NCBI RefSeq assembly: GCF_014653275.1 | Contig: NZ_BNAL01000023.1 | Span: 1 to 47,362, forward strand | DNA: 47,362 bases | Direction of reading: 5' to 3' | Source of the DNA: Deinococcus piscis | GTDB lineage: Bacteria > Deinococcota > Deinococci > Deinococcales > Deinococcaceae | Part shown: positions 9,816 through 22,158 of the stretch, piece after piece | Position numbering within the stretch: the stretch's first letter is position 1 | How the letters are laid out: each line of letters begins with the position of its first letter | Translations under genes and position numbers: made by a program | The notes under the pieces: generated by a model | Told to the model about the DNA's origin: nothing | Database searches by the model: none | What the model saw: the letters and a program-made list of their open reading frames with translations, nothing else

Positions 9816-11515
9816 TTCAGGGCTCCTCTCGCGGCGGTGCTGCCCAGGGCAGCCGCCGATTTGAATGCAGTACGCGCTTCAGTGGCCTTGCCAGCGGCGC
9901 GGCGTGTCAGGCCCAGCAGATACCAGGCTTCAGCGTCGCTGGGCGTCTCGGTGACCAGGCCCAGCAGCAGGGCTTCGGCCTCGGCGGTGCGGCCACTGGC
10001 CAGCAGGGCTGAGCCCAGGTTGCGGCGGGCCAGCGGGGTGGGGTCCAGGCGGACGCTTTCGCTGAGGGCCTCGGCGGCGGCAGCGTAGTTCTTCTGCTTG
10101 TACTCGCTCAGCCCCAGCCAGAGCAAAGTCTCAGCACTCGGCAATTTGCCTGAACTGGAGCGCAGGGCCGTGCTGGCGCTGGCGTAGCGGGCGCTGCGGT
10201 AGTCCAGCAACCCCAGCACCATCTCAGCGCGGGCCTGCGTCACAGGTGAAGCTTCCAGCTTGAGGGCCATACCGGCGTCACGGCGGGCATCGGCGTAGCG
10301 TCCCAGCCCCAGCCGCAGCACCGCCAATTCGGTTCGGTAGTCGGCATTGTTTGGCTTCAGCAGCGCGGCCTCGCGGTAGGCGTGCAGCGCCCCCTGAGCA
10401 TTGCCTGCACGGTGCCGCAATTCCCCGAGCAGGGCAAAAGCGGTGGCATCGCTGCGGTCCAGCTTCACACTCTGTTCAGCGGCGGTCAGTGCGGCGGCGG
10501 GCTGACCCAGGGTGCTCAGCAGTTGGGCGCGGCGCAGCAGTAGCCGGGCCTGCTCAGGAGCCGCTGTGACGCCCGCAAGGGCACTGTCCAGCTCGCTCAG
10601 GCCGCGCTCCGGCAAGCCCTGAGCCGCATAGATGTCGGACAGCAGCAAAGCGGCGTCGGTCCGGGTGCGGGCATGGCTCAGGGCGTCGTAGGTGCCGGGA
10701 AGCGCCGCGGCTCCTTCGCCGGTCAGGGTCTGCACCTGAGCGAGCCGCAGGGTCAGTTCGGCGTCACCAGGGGCCAGGCTCAGCATCTCTTCTAGGGTTT
10801 GGCGCAGTGCCGCGTAGTCGCGGGCGCGGCTTTGCTCGGAGGCCAGTGCTTGCAGCACGTACAGCCGCGCATCTTCGCTGACCGACGTACGGGCCAGTTC
10901 GGCTGCCTTCCCAAAGTGGGTCAGGGCTTCGGGGTATTGCCCAGCTTGCACCGCCAGTACCCCCAGGTTGTAGGGGGCTTCGTAGCGGTCAGGGGCCAGC
11001 TCTGTCAGTTGTCCCAGCTCAAAGCGGCCAGCTTCAGTCTGCTCCTGGGCCAGCAGCGCCAGGGCGAGGCCGAAATGAGCTTCGGGGTGGCGGTAGTTCT
11101 GAGAAATGATCTGCTCAAAGCCTTGCTGGGCCTGCGCGGCGTTGCCCTGCTCCAGAGCGGTATAAGCGGCCTGGAGAGTGCTGTTCTGTTCAGGGGTCAG
11201 CGCTGGGGCCTGTGCTGCGCTCGCCTGATTGGCCACAGAAGGCTGCGTCGCAGAACCCTGGAGTGCAGGAGCAGAGGGTGCTGGGCTGGAGGGCTGAGCT
11301 TCGATGGCTGCAGCCGCCTGTGCAGATGGCTGGAGAATGGCGTCCAGGCGTTCGCTCACCTGCGGAATCACGCTGGGGCTGGGGCCGCCGACACTGTTGA
11401 GCGTATTGGAAATGCCTATGGCCGCAGACGTGTCAATCAGGGTCTGTGCGGTAGCGGTGCCCCACGATGAGGCACCGAGGGCCAGGGCCAGAGTTAGAGA
11501 TGGGGTTACCTTCAT
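9812..11515 (-). CDS. Secreted TPR-repeat protein
   Basis: A 567-residue protein with a Sec signal peptide (MKVTPSLTLALALGASSWGTATA, cleavage after about residue 23), a Pro/Ala/Gln-rich spacer to about residue 100, and then tetratricopeptide repeats to the end. The TPR consensus can be followed through repeated A..LGxLxxxxGxxxxAxxxFxxAxxLxP units. TPR proteins are scaffolds; outside the cytoplasm they often organise wall-synthesis or secretion complexes. The gene is the first of the run TPR-SPOR-rex-lipoproteins and is coupled by ATGA overlap to the SPOR gene, which supports a shared envelope function. ATG 11515 has a good Shine-Dalgarno (AGGAGG, 8 nt upstream). The partner is not identifiable from sequence. 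Confidence 0.87.
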   Translation of the reverse strand: MKVTPSLTLALALGASSWGTATAQTLIDTSAAIGISNTLNSVGGPSPSVIPQVSERLDAILQPSAQAAAAIEAQPSSPAPSAPALQGSATQPSVANQASAAQAPALTPEQNSTLQAAYTALEQGNAAQAQQGFEQIISQNYRHPEAHFGLALALLAQEQTEAGRFELGQLTELAPDRYEAPYNLGVLAVQAGQYPEALTHFGKAAELARTSVSEDARLYVLQALASEQSRARDYAALRQTLEEMLSLAPGDAELTLRLAQVQTLTGEGAAALPGTYDALSHARTRTDAALLLSDIYAAQGLPERGLSELDSALAGVTAAPEQARLLLRRAQLLSTLGQPAAALTAAEQSVKLDRSDATAFALLGELRHRAGNAQGALHAYREAALLKPNNADYRTELAVLRLGLGRYADARRDAGMALKLEASPVTQARAEMVLGLLDYRSARYASASTALRSSSGKLPSAETLLWLGLSEYKQKNYAAAAEALSESVRLDPTPLARRNLGSALLASGRTAEAEALLLGLVTETPSDAEAWYLLGLTRRAAGKATEARTAFKSAAALGSTAARGALK

Positions 11516-11671
11516 GTTGTACGCCTCCTGTGGCTGTTAAACGGCCCCAGATTACCATCACTGCATCACAAATCCATGAAGGAAATTGGACTTGCAGCCC
11601 TGAGCCTGGCTGCCTCACTGCTGTGAGGGCAGCGTCACTTGGACCTCCGCCAGATGCCCTACCCTGGACGT

Positions 11672-12412
11672 ATGGACCTTGCTGCTGCCCGCACTGCCCT
11701 GCAAACCGCCCACCGCGTGGCTGTGCTGACCGGCGCGGGCATAAGCGCCGAGAGCGGTATCCCCACTTTCCGCGACGCCCAGACCGGCCACTGGGCCCGC
11801 TTTCGTCCCGAAGACCTCGCCAGCCCCCAGGCGTACGCCGCTGACCCGGAGTTGGTCTGGGCGTGGTACGCCGGGCGCTACCGCGACGTGCTGGCGGCTC
11901 AGCCCAATGCAGGTCATCATCTGCTGGCCGAGCTGGAACGGCAAAAGGGCGCAGGGTTTTTTCTGGCAACTCAGAATGTGGATGGGCTGCATGCCCGCGC
12001 GGGCAGCGGGAGCCAGGGCGGGACCTTGGTGGAGCTGCATGGCAATCTCGGCCTGGCCCGCGATGAAGTGACCGGTGAAGTGTGCCCGCTCCCCAGCCCC
12101 GCCGAGCTGACGTTGCCGCCCCGCTCATCTGCTGGGCACCGGATGCGCCCACATATCGTGTGGTTCGGAGAATTTCTGCCTGAGGACGCCCTGAACGCCG
12201 CTGGGCAGGCTTTTGCGGAGGCCGAGGTGGCCCTGATTATTGGGACCAGCAGTCTGGTGTATCCGGCAGCAGGCCTGGCGTTCGAGACGCGTCAGGCGGG
12301 CGGCCAGGTGATCGAGGTCAATCCGGAGCGCACCGAGCTGACCCCGTATGCGAACTTCAGTCTGCGCGAAACAGCGTCGCGGGGCCTGGCGTTATTGATG
12401 GGCGTGGACTGA
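11672..12412 (+). CDS. Sir2-family NAD-dependent deacylase lacking the zinc cysteines
   Basis: A 246-residue sirtuin. It has the NAD-binding motifs VAVLTGAGISAESGIPTFRD (residues about 14-33), the class III-type WAWYAGRYRD, the catalytic TQNVDGLHARAG and LHGN, and VWFGEFLPE, GTSSLVYPAA and VIEVNPE. Sirtuins remove acetyl or succinyl groups from protein lysines with NAD+. The unusual point is the zinc ribbon: the segment between LHGN and MRPHIVWFGE contains a single cysteine (EVCPLP) and none of the two CxxC pairs normally there (PPRSSAGHR in place of a C-x-x-C). I start at ATG 11672 because TACCCT lies 6 nt before it (leaderless layout); an in-frame ATG at 11639 lacks such a signal. Whether it is still an active deacylase is uncertain. 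Confidence 0.88.
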   Translation: MDLAAARTALQTAHRVAVLTGAGISAESGIPTFRDAQTGHWARFRPEDLASPQAYAADPELVWAWYAGRYRDVLAAQPNAGHHLLAELERQKGAGFFLATQNVDGLHARAGSGSQGGTLVELHGNLGLARDEVTGEVCPLPSPAELTLPPRSSAGHRMRPHIVWFGEFLPEDALNAAGQAFAEAEVALIIGTSSLVYPAAGLAFETRQAGGQVIEVNPERTELTPYANFSLRETASRGLALLMGVD

Positions 12413-12691
12413 TTGGGTCAGTTGGAAGGCGCAGGCAAGGCGCAGGCCACCCCATTCCAATGCAGCTCACACCGCCCTGAGCAAGAGGCTTCTATACTTT
12501 CCCGATTGTATGGCCGCCCGGCAGCTGACAAGCTCTGTCCGAGAGAAGCTGGAATGAGGTGGTGGCCTGGCCCCCTGCGGCTGCGCGTCCTATCCCAGGT
12601 GCGCCCTAAGCAGCATCTGGCTCTGCTTTCCTCACTTCCGCCTCTGTGCCAGCAGGTGCCCGCTGGCTGCCGACCCTGAAAGGAGCCCCAC

Positions 12692-14188
<1,497 letters not shown>

Positions 14189-14227
14189 GCTGTCAGGCCG
14201 AGTACCTGCTGAGGCGCAATATTCGAA

Positions 14228-14243
14228 TGTGACAATCATCACC
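14228..14243. promoter_or_regulatory. CRP-type operator upstream of mscL
   Basis: TGTGA-CAATCA-TCACC matches nine of the ten fixed positions of the CRP consensus TGTGA-N6-TCACA. It lies 44 nt before the mscL ATG. A second, imperfect dyad (GTGA-N5-TCAC, 14271-14283) overlaps the likely start of transcription. A CRP-family protein with the matching recognition helix is encoded at 17307-18008. Confidence 0.5.
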
Positions 14244-14287
14244 AGGCTTACATCCTTCTGCCAGAGAGGTGTGACATATTCACGGTT

Positions 14288-14689
14288 ATGCTTAACGGTT
14301 TCCGAGATTTTATTATGCGTGGCAATGTGGTTGACCTGGCAGTTGGTGTGGTCATCGGCGCTGCCTTCAACAATCTGGTCACGGCGTTCACCAAAGCCTT
14401 TCTGGACCCCCTGGTGCGGCTGGCAGGCGGCGGCGACGTGGCCGGTACGGTGGTACTGCGTGCGGCCCAGGGCGCCCAGGAGGCCATCGTGCTGGATTAC
14501 GGCTCCTTTATCACTGCGCTGATCAACTTCCTGCTGACGGCTGCGGTGCTGTACTTCTTTGTGGTCCAGCCTATGAACCGCCTCAACGAGCGCCTCAAGC
14601 GCACCGACAAGCCCGCCGTGGCCGAGCCCAGCAACGAAGAGAAGCTGCTGGCCGAAATCCGCGACGAGCTGCGCCGCACCCGCGTCTAA
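14288..14689 (+). CDS. mscL: Large-conductance mechanosensitive channel
   Basis: A homopentameric inner-membrane channel that opens under high membrane tension and releases solutes during hypo-osmotic shock. The 133 residues show the whole MscL pattern: N-terminal amphipathic helix GFRDFIMRGNVVDLAVG, TM1 continuing as VVIGAAFNNLVTAF, a short periplasmic loop rich in Gly/Ala, TM2 ITALINFLLTAAVLYFFVV, and a charged cytoplasmic C-terminal helix. It is a monocistronic unit, with its own terminator at 14707-14733. No Shine-Dalgarno is close to the ATG; CATATT lies 7 nt before it, again suggesting a leaderless transcript. The upstream CRP-like site suggests control by a CRP-family factor. Confidence 0.96.
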   Translation: MLNGFRDFIMRGNVVDLAVGVVIGAAFNNLVTAFTKAFLDPLVRLAGGGDVAGTVVLRAAQGAQEAIVLDYGSFITALINFLLTAAVLYFFVVQPMNRLNERLKRTDKPAVAEPSNEEKLLAEIRDELRRTRV

Positions 14690-14706
14690 AGCTGACGCTC
14701 CTTCCT

Positions 14707-14733
14707 AAGCCACCCTGCCGGGGTGGCTTTTTT
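14707..14733 (+). terminator. Intrinsic terminator of mscL
   Basis: Stem AAGCCACCC / GGGTGGCTT with a 5-nt loop, ending in a run of T's, 17 nt after the mscL stop. Confidence 0.9.
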
Positions 14734-14819
14734 GTGGCCCGCACCGCACACATCTGTTTGCAGGTGTCCCCTTGCCCCTTTCCCCCAGCTCTCACCATGA
14801 GCGGCTAAGCTGGGGAAGC

Positions 14820-17264
14820 ATGCGTTCCGTCTGGCTCCGTCCCCTCTTAGGTTTTCTGGCTGCCGCCGTGCTGCTCCTGCTGGCAGCGGTCGGCGTCCTC
14901 TACGTGGTCTGGACCCGCGACCTGCCCAGCATTGGGGATGTGGATCTGCTGGCCCTGGGCGGTGAGACCCGTGTCTATGACCGCAAGAATCGCCTGATCG
15001 GTGTACTGACGCCCAGCCTGAGCAGTGGCGCACTTGCCAGCGGTGACCTGCTGGAGTTGGGCGAGATCAGTCAGCCGCTCCGCAAAGCTGTGGTGAGCAG
15101 CGAGGACCGGCGTTTCAACACCCACCGGGGTCTGGACGTCATTGGCATCAGCCGGGGGCTGCTCAAGGGGCTGTTTCTGGGTGACCTGGAAGGCGGCAGC
15201 TCCATTACCCAGCAGCTGGTCAAGAACACCCTGCTGGGCGACCTGAACTCCGAGCGCACCCTGGAACGCAAATTCAAAGAAGCCGTGCTGGCTTACCGGG
15301 TCGAGAAGAACTTCAGCAAGCAGCAGATTCTGGCCGCCTACCTGAACGTGGTGTACTGGGGCAAGACCGAGCGGCGTTCCATTGTGGGCATTGACCAAGC
15401 GGCACACGCCTATTTCGGCAAGCCCGCCTCCGAGCTGAACCTGGCCGAAAGCGCGTACCTGGCTGTTCTGATTCCCGCGCCCAATTCCCGCTACCAGAAG
15501 TTTGAGGAGTTCAGACCCCTGACCCGTATTGTGCTGGACCGCATGGTGGAAGATGGCAGCGTGACCCAGGCGCAAGCGGACCAGGCCTGGCGTACGCCTA
15601 TCTACCCGGCGGGCTGGCGCATCGGGTGGAATGCCGACGGCACGGTCCGCAGCGCCAAGCTGGAGAATCCAGGGCGGCTGGAAGAAAACCTTCCCGCGCA
15701 GGCACCGCAGGTGGCCTTTCACTACTTGCAGGCGGTGGAGCGTGAATTGGTCGCGCAGCTGGGCCGCAAAGAAGCCTACGCCAGCGCCAAGATTGTGACC
15801 GGTCTGGACCTGGAGGCCCAGCGGGCCGCCGAGCAGGCCGCCCGTGACGCCGAATTGCCTGAAGGGGCCACACTGGGCATGGCGTTCGTGGACCCGCAGA
15901 CCGGCGAGGTCACGGCCATGGTCGGGCAGCAGCTGGACGGTGGTCGCCCCGCCGACTGGGACAACGCCACGCAGTCGCGCCGGCAGGTGGGCAGCTCGGT
16001 CAAGCCCTTTGTGTATACCCTGGCCTTGGCACAGGGTTGGCAGCAAAGCGATACGGTGCTGGACGCTCCACTTGAGGGCGAATATCAGCCCAAAAACTAT
16101 GATGGCCGCTGGCTGGGCTACCCGGTGACGCTGCGCTACTCCCTGGACCACTCGCTCAACCTGCCTACGGTGCGGCTGGCACAGGAGGTGGGCGTCAGCG
16201 AGCTGGAAGGCAAGCTGACCGAGCTGGGCTTCGGGGTGCAGCCAGATCTGGGCCTGAGCCTGAGCATCGGCACGCTGGAAGCCAGTCCCTTGCAGGTGGC
16301 GTCGGCCTACGCAGCCTTCGCCAATGGAGGGCTTTACCGTCCCGCCAGCTTTGTGCGCCAAGTGGTAGATGAGCATGGCAAGGTGATTTACCAGCGTCCC
16401 GAAGTGCCTGCCGTGCGTGTGTGGGACGAGCGCACTGCTTATCTGGGGCTAGATATGCTTAGGGGGGTGGTCAATGACCTCTCGGAAGCTCAGGGTGGCC
16501 TTGCGACCCGCGCCCGCATCGAAGGCTGGCCGGTCGGGGGCAAGACCGGCACCACCAACGACATCCGCGACCTGTGGTTTGCGGGTGTGGTGCCCGGTAT
16601 CGCGGGCGCTGTCTGGGTGGGCCGCGAGGACAACCAGCCGCTACCGGCCTGGGCGTACAGCGGAACGGTGCCCACACCCATCTGGCAAAGTGCAGTGCAG
16701 GGCTTGCTGGCGGGCCGTAAGCCACAGGACTTCCCTGTGCCGCAGGGCATTTCCTTTGCCACGGTACGGCGAGTTGAGATGGCTTTTCTCAGTGAGCAGC
16801 TTCAGCAAGCAGGCGCTCCAGTTGCCCCGGCGCCCTCGGCTCCTGCACGCCCTCCGGCGACCCCGGCCCCGGCACCCGCACCCCGTACGTCTGTGGCTCC
16901 CCGCACCTCTGAGCCGGCTCCAGCGCCCGCCGCACCCCCTGCGCCTCCGGTGGCCGAAACGCTGGAGGTTCCCGCTCCGGAAGCGGCTGAGCCGGTGCCC
17001 GAAGTGCCCGCCTTGCCCCAGGAGCCGGGGACTGTTCAGGAGGAGGCCGCGCCGCAAGAACAAGTGCCGCTGCCTGACTTGAGCGGTGTGCAGGAGGAAG
17101 CGGCCCGCGCTCTGGAAGAAGCCCGGCGCGCCGCTGAGGAGAATCTGAGGAACACGGTGCAGCAGGGGACCGATCAGGCGGCTGATGAACTCCAGCGCAC
17201 CCTGGACCAGGCCCGCGAGCAGTTGCAGCAGCTGCCCCAGAGCGTGCCGCAACCTGCGCCCTGA
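14820..17264 (+). CDS. Class A penicillin-binding protein (PBP1A-type)
   Basis: A bifunctional peptidoglycan glycosyltransferase/DD-transpeptidase of 814 residues. It has one N-terminal membrane helix (about residues 7-29). The GT51 domain has catalytic Glu95 in [17 protein letters not shown] and [15 protein letters not shown]. The transpeptidase domain has the active-site SSVK (Ser392-Lys395), SLN (445-447) and KTG (575-577). The tail from about residue 660 is Pro/Ala-rich and ends in a charged, probably helical Glu/Gln segment; it may contact the wall or partners. I use ATG 14820 because TAAGCT ends 8 nt before it; an in-frame upstream start at 14772 has no such signal and would spoil the N-in signal-anchor layout. 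The gene stands between mscL and the CRP-like regulator. Confidence 0.95.
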   Translation: MRSVWLRPLLGFLAAAVLLLLAAVGVLYVVWTRDLPSIGDVDLLALGGETRVYDRKNRLIGVLTPSLSSGALASGDLLELGEISQPLRKAVVSSEDRRFNTHRGLDVIGISRGLLKGLFLGDLEGGSSITQQLVKNTLLGDLNSERTLERKFKEAVLAYRVEKNFSKQQILAAYLNVVYWGKTERRSIVGIDQAAHAYFGKPASELNLAESAYLAVLIPAPNSRYQKFEEFRPLTRIVLDRMVEDGSVTQAQADQAWRTPIYPAGWRIGWNADGTVRSAKLENPGRLEENLPAQAPQVAFHYLQAVERELVAQLGRKEAYASAKIVTGLDLEAQRAAEQAARDAELPEGATLGMAFVDPQTGEVTAMVGQQLDGGRPADWDNATQSRRQVGSSVKPFVYTLALAQGWQQSDTVLDAPLEGEYQPKNYDGRWLGYPVTLRYSLDHSLNLPTVRLAQEVGVSELEGKLTELGFGVQPDLGLSLSIGTLEASPLQVASAYAAFANGGLYRPASFVRQVVDEHGKVIYQRPEVPAVRVWDERTAYLGLDMLRGVVNDLSEAQGGLATRARIEGWPVGGKTGTTNDIRDLWFAGVVPGIAGAVWVGREDNQPLPAWAYSGTVPTPIWQSAVQGLLAGRKPQDFPVPQGISFATVRRVEMAFLSEQLQQAGAPVAPAPSAPARPPATPAPAPAPRTSVAPRTSEPAPAPAAPPAPPVAETLEVPAPEAAEPVPEVPALPQEPGTVQEEAAPQEQVPLPDLSGVQEEAARALEEARRAAEENLRNTVQQGTDQAADELQRTLDQAREQLQQLPQSVPQPAP

Positions 17265-17306
17265 GCAGCGCTCGAAAAGAAGAGTCTGGGACGGTACATT
17301 GGGGCC

Positions 17307-18008
17307 ATGACCCTACAGGACCAGTTGCGTGAGAACCCACTTCTTGGCGGTGTGACAGAGGAAACCCTCCGGGAAGTGGGGCGCGTGGCGGTGCCCTATC
17401 ACTTTGATGAAGGCGACGTGCTGCTGTTCCAAGACCGCGACGGCGAACTGATGCATCTGCTGATCTCCGGCGCGGTGCGGGTCAGTCGGCTGGGCAGTGG
17501 GCAGCTGGAGCGCACAGTCAGTGAGCTATACGCCCCCAACCTGGTAGGTGAAAGTGCCCTGTTGCTGGGTGGTGAGCGCAGCGCCACCGTCACGGCCACG
17601 CTGCCCAGCCGCACCCTGGCCCTGCACCGGCCCCACCTGGAAATGATTGCGCGGCGTGACCCCACACTGCTGTGGAATCTGGCCCGCATTCTGGCCGGGC
17701 GGGTACGCGAACTGAACGACGAACTGATTGCCTGCGGTCATTCCACTGACGCGGCCCTGACCCATGTGATGCGCAGCCTGTACAGTCAGCGCCTGCGGGC
17801 GGGTTTGCCCGACGCCGCCGCCTTGCCCCTCACGCACAGCGATCTGATGGTGCGGCTTTCGGCCAGCCGCGAGACCGTCTCGCGGGTGCTCAAGCGGTTT
17901 CAGCAGCAGGGCATTATTCGCGTTGGAGACGGACGGCTGCATCTGCTCCGGCCTGCGGCCCTCGAACACTACGAGCCACAAGAGGAGCCGGTAGAACAAG
18001 GGGACTAG
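17307..18008 (+). CDS. CRP/FNR-family transcriptional regulator
   Basis: A 233-residue regulator. The N-terminal cyclic-nucleotide-binding beta-roll (about residues 15-125) keeps the phosphate-binding cassette GES...GGERSATV (Glu82, Arg91, Ser92), equivalent to the residues that hold cAMP in E. coli CRP. A long dimer helix follows, then a winged HTH with [21 protein letters not shown]. Arg188, Glu189 and Arg193 in RETVSR are the three residues CRP uses to read TGTGA, so its site is probably TGTGA-N6-TCACA. One such site lies before mscL. No cysteines typical of FNR are present. The start is preceded by TACATT 6 nt upstream, the leaderless pattern. Deinococcus has several CRP paralogues, including DdrI; I cannot say which this is. 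Confidence 0.9.
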   Translation: MTLQDQLRENPLLGGVTEETLREVGRVAVPYHFDEGDVLLFQDRDGELMHLLISGAVRVSRLGSGQLERTVSELYAPNLVGESALLLGGERSATVTATLPSRTLALHRPHLEMIARRDPTLLWNLARILAGRVRELNDELIACGHSTDAALTHVMRSLYSQRLRAGLPDAAALPLTHSDLMVRLSASRETVSRVLKRFQQQGIIRVGDGRLHLLRPAALEHYEPQEEPVEQGD

Positions 18009-18076
18009 AGGTTCTCCACTCAAATAAGCCATTTGGCACAGCCGCTGCGGTAGGGGCGCTGCTAAGATACCGGGCG

Positions 18077-20365
<2,289 letters not shown>

Positions 20366-20410
20366 TCACCCAGCACCCCAGCGAAGGACAGTAGCCCAGC
20401 AGGGGCCGCG

Positions 20411-20809
20411 TTACTCAGGCTGCTCAGTGCGCTTTTCGGGGCGCTTTGCCTGTTTGGCCTGCAACTCTGCCAGTTGCCCGAAGGCCGCGACCACCCGGGG
20501 AAAGCCCAAGTAGGGCACGCAGAACAGCAGGGTTTCGCGGACTTCTTGTTCGCTGGCTCCGGCCCGCAGCGCACCGCGCAGGTGGGTTTGCAGTTCGCTG
20601 GGACTGCCCAAGCTGGTCAGCAGGGCGCAGGCCAGCAGTTCCTTGGTCTTCAGGTCCAGGCCAGGGCGCTCATACACCGTGTCATAGGCAAAGTCGCGGA
20701 TATAGGCCATCAGATCGGGGTCCAGGGCGGCCAGACGCTGCAAGATGCGGTCTTCCTGGCCTCCGAAAATGGCGGCGCGTGCGCGGGGGTCAGCTGGAGA
20801 ATCTTCCAT
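20411..20809 (-). CDS. Carboxymuconolactone decarboxylase-family protein
   Basis: A 132-residue all-helical protein of the CMD/AhpD superfamily, recognisable by [23 protein letters not shown] and the [20 protein letters not shown] segment that forms the family's core helices. It has the His of the family (QTHLRGAL) but no CxxC, so it resembles the gamma-carboxymuconolactone decarboxylase branch, not the redox-active AhpD branch. The substrate is unknown; there are no neighbouring aromatic-degradation genes. A charged tail of about 15 residues follows the domain. It lies 46 bp from the convergent mutS2 stop. No clear Shine-Dalgarno is visible before ATG 20809. Confidence 0.82.
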   Translation of the reverse strand: MEDSPADPRARAAIFGGQEDRILQRLAALDPDLMAYIRDFAYDTVYERPGLDLKTKELLACALLTSLGSPSELQTHLRGALRAGASEQEVRETLLFCVPYLGFPRVVAAFGQLAELQAKQAKRPEKRTEQPE

Positions 20810-20862
20810 GCCTTACTAAAGCATGGGCCTCAGGTGGACAGGGAGCTGGTGGCCTCCCCAAC

Positions 20863-20886
20863 AAAAACCCCCGCGCTTGGCGGGGG
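20863..20886 (-). terminator. Intrinsic terminator after ompH
   Basis: CCCCCGC / GCGGGGG stem followed by five T's on the minus strand, 23 nt after the OmpH-family stop codon. Confidence 0.85.
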
Positions 20887-20908
20887 AATTCAGAAGCGGC
20901 GGATACCG

Positions 20909-21406
20909 TTATTTGACTTCTTTAAGCACGGCGTCGGTCAGATCGTTGTTGTTCTCGGCGAACACGACCAGGCCCTGTGCAGCTACCTTGCGGTCCATCA
21001 CGATGCTGTAGCCGTTGGCTTTGGCGACTTTGGAGATGGCAGCGTCCACCGAAGTTTCAATAGGAGCCGACTGCTGGGCAATCTGCTTGCCATACTCCTG
21101 GAACTTGGAGTTGAAGGTGGTTTCCAGCTGGGTCAGTTGCTGGCGCTCGGCGGCGGTGGCCTTGTCACCCTTTTCGGCGATGGTGATCATCTGCTGGCGC
21201 AGGCCACCCAGTTCGGTGTTGGCTTTTTGCTCGATGGCCTTGACCTGCGTGTTGACGGCACCAGCCTGAGGATGAGCGGCGAAAACACGGTCTACATCAA
21301 CAAAGCCGACCTTCTGTGCTGGCGTCTGGGCGCTAGGAACAACGGTAGCGATGGCGACGGCGGCAACAGCGGAAAGGGGAAGCAGGACCTTGGCGGCTTT
21401 ATTCAT
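20909..21406 (-). CDS. OmpH/Skp-family periplasmic chaperone-like protein
   Basis: A 165-residue exported protein of the OmpH (Skp) family. The signal peptide MNKAAKVLLPLSAVAAVAIATVVPSAQ precedes the family's first strand KVGFVDVDRVFAAHP. A long helical/coiled-coil region with heptad-like Gln/Glu/Lys residues (about 50-125) follows, and the C-terminal strands include GYSIVMDRKVAAQGLVVF and NDLTDAVLKEVK. Skp holds unfolded outer-membrane proteins in the periplasm; Deinococcus has an outer-membrane-like layer, so a similar envelope-chaperone role is plausible. GATAAT lies 8 nt before the start, compatible with a leaderless transcript. A terminator follows at 20863-20886, so the gene is probably monocistronic. 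Confidence 0.9.
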   Translation of the reverse strand: MNKAAKVLLPLSAVAAVAIATVVPSAQTPAQKVGFVDVDRVFAAHPQAGAVNTQVKAIEQKANTELGGLRQQMITIAEKGDKATAAERQQLTQLETTFNSKFQEYGKQIAQQSAPIETSVDAAISKVAKANGYSIVMDRKVAAQGLVVFAENNNDLTDAVLKEVK

Positions 21407-21465
21407 GCCTGCAAATTATCATGTTCATTTCTGAGGCGAATGAACCTCCGCTGACTGATTTCTTT

Positions 21466-22158
21466 CTACTGGGCCGCCTCTTCCAGGCTGGCCAGGCCGG
21501 TCTTCAGGGCGTAGAGTGCCGCCTGGGTTCGGCTCTCCAGTTCAAGTTTGCCCAGCACCCGGCTGACATGGGTCTTGACGGTGGTTTCGCTGATGTCCAG
21601 CTGCGTGGCAATGGTCCTGTTGTTCAGCCCACGGGCAAGCAGTTGCAGGACTTCCACCTCTTTGGCGGTCAGGTGCTCCCGCATGTCAGGAGCGCGGAAG
21701 TCGCGGACCAGCCGCCGGGCCGCGTCTGGATGAAGCCGCACTTCGCCCCGCGCCGCAGCGTGAATGGTTTCGTTGAGCAGATCACTGCTGGCGTCCTTGA
21801 GCAGATAAGAGGTGGCTCCGGCGGCCACTGCGCCATTGACTTTGCTTTCTTCCAGGGTGGAAGTCAGGGCCACCACCTCGGTGCCGGGGCAGCAGCGGCG
21901 GATTTCGGCGGTGGCGGCAATGCCGTCCATGACGGGCATCAGCAGGTCCATCAGCACCACGTCAGGTTGCAGGCGCAGCGCTGCCTCGACCGCCTCGGCT
22001 CCGTTGGCGGCCTCACCCACAATGTCCAGGCTGGGGTCCAGGCCCAGGAACAGGCGCAGGCCCTGGCGGACCACGGCATGATCGTCGACCAGCAGGACTC
22101 GCACAGGCGTGATGGCTTCGGGGGAGTTGGAGCAGGGGTTCACAGGTTCAGCGGTCAC
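21466..22158 (-). CDS. NarL/LuxR-type response regulator
   Basis: A 230-residue response regulator. The receiver domain (about residues 20-140) has the acidic pocket Asp25/Asp26 (LLVDDHAVV), the phosphoacceptor Asp71 (VVLMDLLMPVMDG), the Thr of ALTST and Lys in LLKDAS. A C-terminal LuxR HTH follows (about 165-225; LTAKEVEVLQLLARGLNNRTIATQLDISETTVKTHV, given here only as LTAKEVEVLQLLARGLNN and SETTVKTHV). It acts with the histidine kinase encoded two genes upstream in the same operon. Its start overlaps the preceding gene's stop (ATGA), giving tight coupling of all three proteins. The targets are not known; there is no obvious dyad in the window to assign. Confidence 0.94.
   Translation of the reverse strand: MTAEPVNPCSNSPEAITPVRVLLVDDHAVVRQGLRLFLGLDPSLDIVGEAANGAEAVEAALRLQPDVVLMDLLMPVMDGIAATAEIRRCCPGTEVVALTSTLEESKVNGAVAAGATSYLLKDASSDLLNETIHAAARGEVRLHPDAARRLVRDFRAPDMREHLTAKEVEVLQLLARGLNNRTIATQLDISETTVKTHVSRVLGKLELESRTQAALYALKTGLASLEEAAQ

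Noticed and set aside
12413..12691. Open frames on both strands between the sirtuin and the radical-SAM gene
   Set aside because: Neither has a start signal or a recognisable protein; the plus-strand region is more likely the leader of the downstream gene.
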